Source: Hermodice carunculata
Taxonomy: Eukaryota; Annelida; Polychaeta; Eunicida; Amphinomidae
Assembly (NCBI GenBank): GCA_964020975.1
Contig: CAXHWN010002754.1
Span: 62,001-126,000, forward strand
Length of the DNA stretch: 64,000 bases
Reading direction: 5' to 3'
Shown: in pieces, positions 63,694 to 64,000 of the stretch
Layout: every line of letters starts with the position of its first letter
How positions within the stretch are numbered: position 1 is the first letter of the stretch
Position numbers and translations under genes: made by a program
Notes under the pieces: generated by a model
Told to the model about the DNA's origin: nothing
The model's database searches: none
The model's input: the letters and a program-made list of their open reading frames with translations, nothing else

Positions 63694-64000
63694 TATGTAT
63701 GAATTTACGGTAAACTCTTGTAAGACGACTACTTTTGTGCTGTCTGTGCCATTATAAATTTATTGGTCTGACGATCCAGATATTTGAAACAACTCAAATC
63801 TATATTGTCCATCGAAGCCCAGGTCAAATTGCACATGCCTATATTAGGTTATCCTTTAGGATACGGAGGTACTATGCTTGATAGTTGTTGAAAATGTGTA
63901 CCTGACCTTCTTAAAAGCTTGAGGTTGCTAAAACGGGTACTGGTATTCGTAGGTACACGTAGCGTGAGAGCCTTGTGGTACTCTGATGAAAGCTCTCAAA

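Overview
This window is animal nuclear DNA, AT-rich and dominated by repeats. It has long (TA)n and other microsatellites, dense remains of LINE retrotransposons, one large old LTR retrotransposon, fragments of DNA transposons, and one host gene whose exons I could follow by splice signals. The mix suggests a marine invertebrate, perhaps a deuterostome such as amphioxus, a hemichordate or an echinoderm. It comprises a Gypsy element with integrase ahead of reverse transcriptase, LINEs with 2A-like NPGP motifs, and GTCCGTCC / GGTCACAGTGACC repeat families. The last of these families are also common in molluscs, so the taxon is not settled. I see no bacterial features, CRISPR array, rRNA or convincing tRNA gene.

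Layout. 1-6,600: mostly unassigned DNA with a pogo-like transposon end (1.73 kb), a degenerate ~92-base tandem repeat (2.84 kb), a possible terminal host exon with a polyA signal (3.36-3.53 kb) and a MITE-like element with long inverted ends (3.54-4.03 kb). 6,600-10,480: a LINE ORF1 remnant on the minus strand, long TA tracts, and a 5'-truncated plus-strand LINE ending in a (CTA)n tail. 12,522-26,488: two LTR copies in the same orientation, with a Gmr1-type Gypsy gag-pol fossil (20.9-25.5 kb) beside the right-hand one. About 7.6 kb of other sequence, including a possible TIR-bounded DNA transposon (14.9-19.0 kb), lies between the pol end and the left LTR. 26,490-33,280: unassigned AT-rich DNA and simple repeats. 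33,290-44,237: a LINE cluster. Element A (minus) and element B (plus) lie head to head, each with ORF1, an NPGP motif, endonuclease and reverse transcriptase, and pieces of a further LINE flank B on both sides. 45,450-47,640: very old minus-strand LINE fragments.

50,499-63,693 (plus) is the item of most interest: an apparently intact eight-exon gene for a predicted 488-residue membrane receptor. It has a signal peptide, a V-set Ig domain, a second Ig-like domain, three successive exons that each carry a hydrophobic stretch, and a tyrosine-rich C-terminal tail. Every internal exon is phase 1-1, so exons could be skipped or exchanged without loss of frame. I do not recognise it as a known family member; the three hydrophobic exons plus the tail make it a candidate undescribed immune-type or adhesion receptor. 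Its introns hold microsatellites, a GTCCGTCC-family repeat, a pogo-like end just before exon 3, and a deleted LINE.
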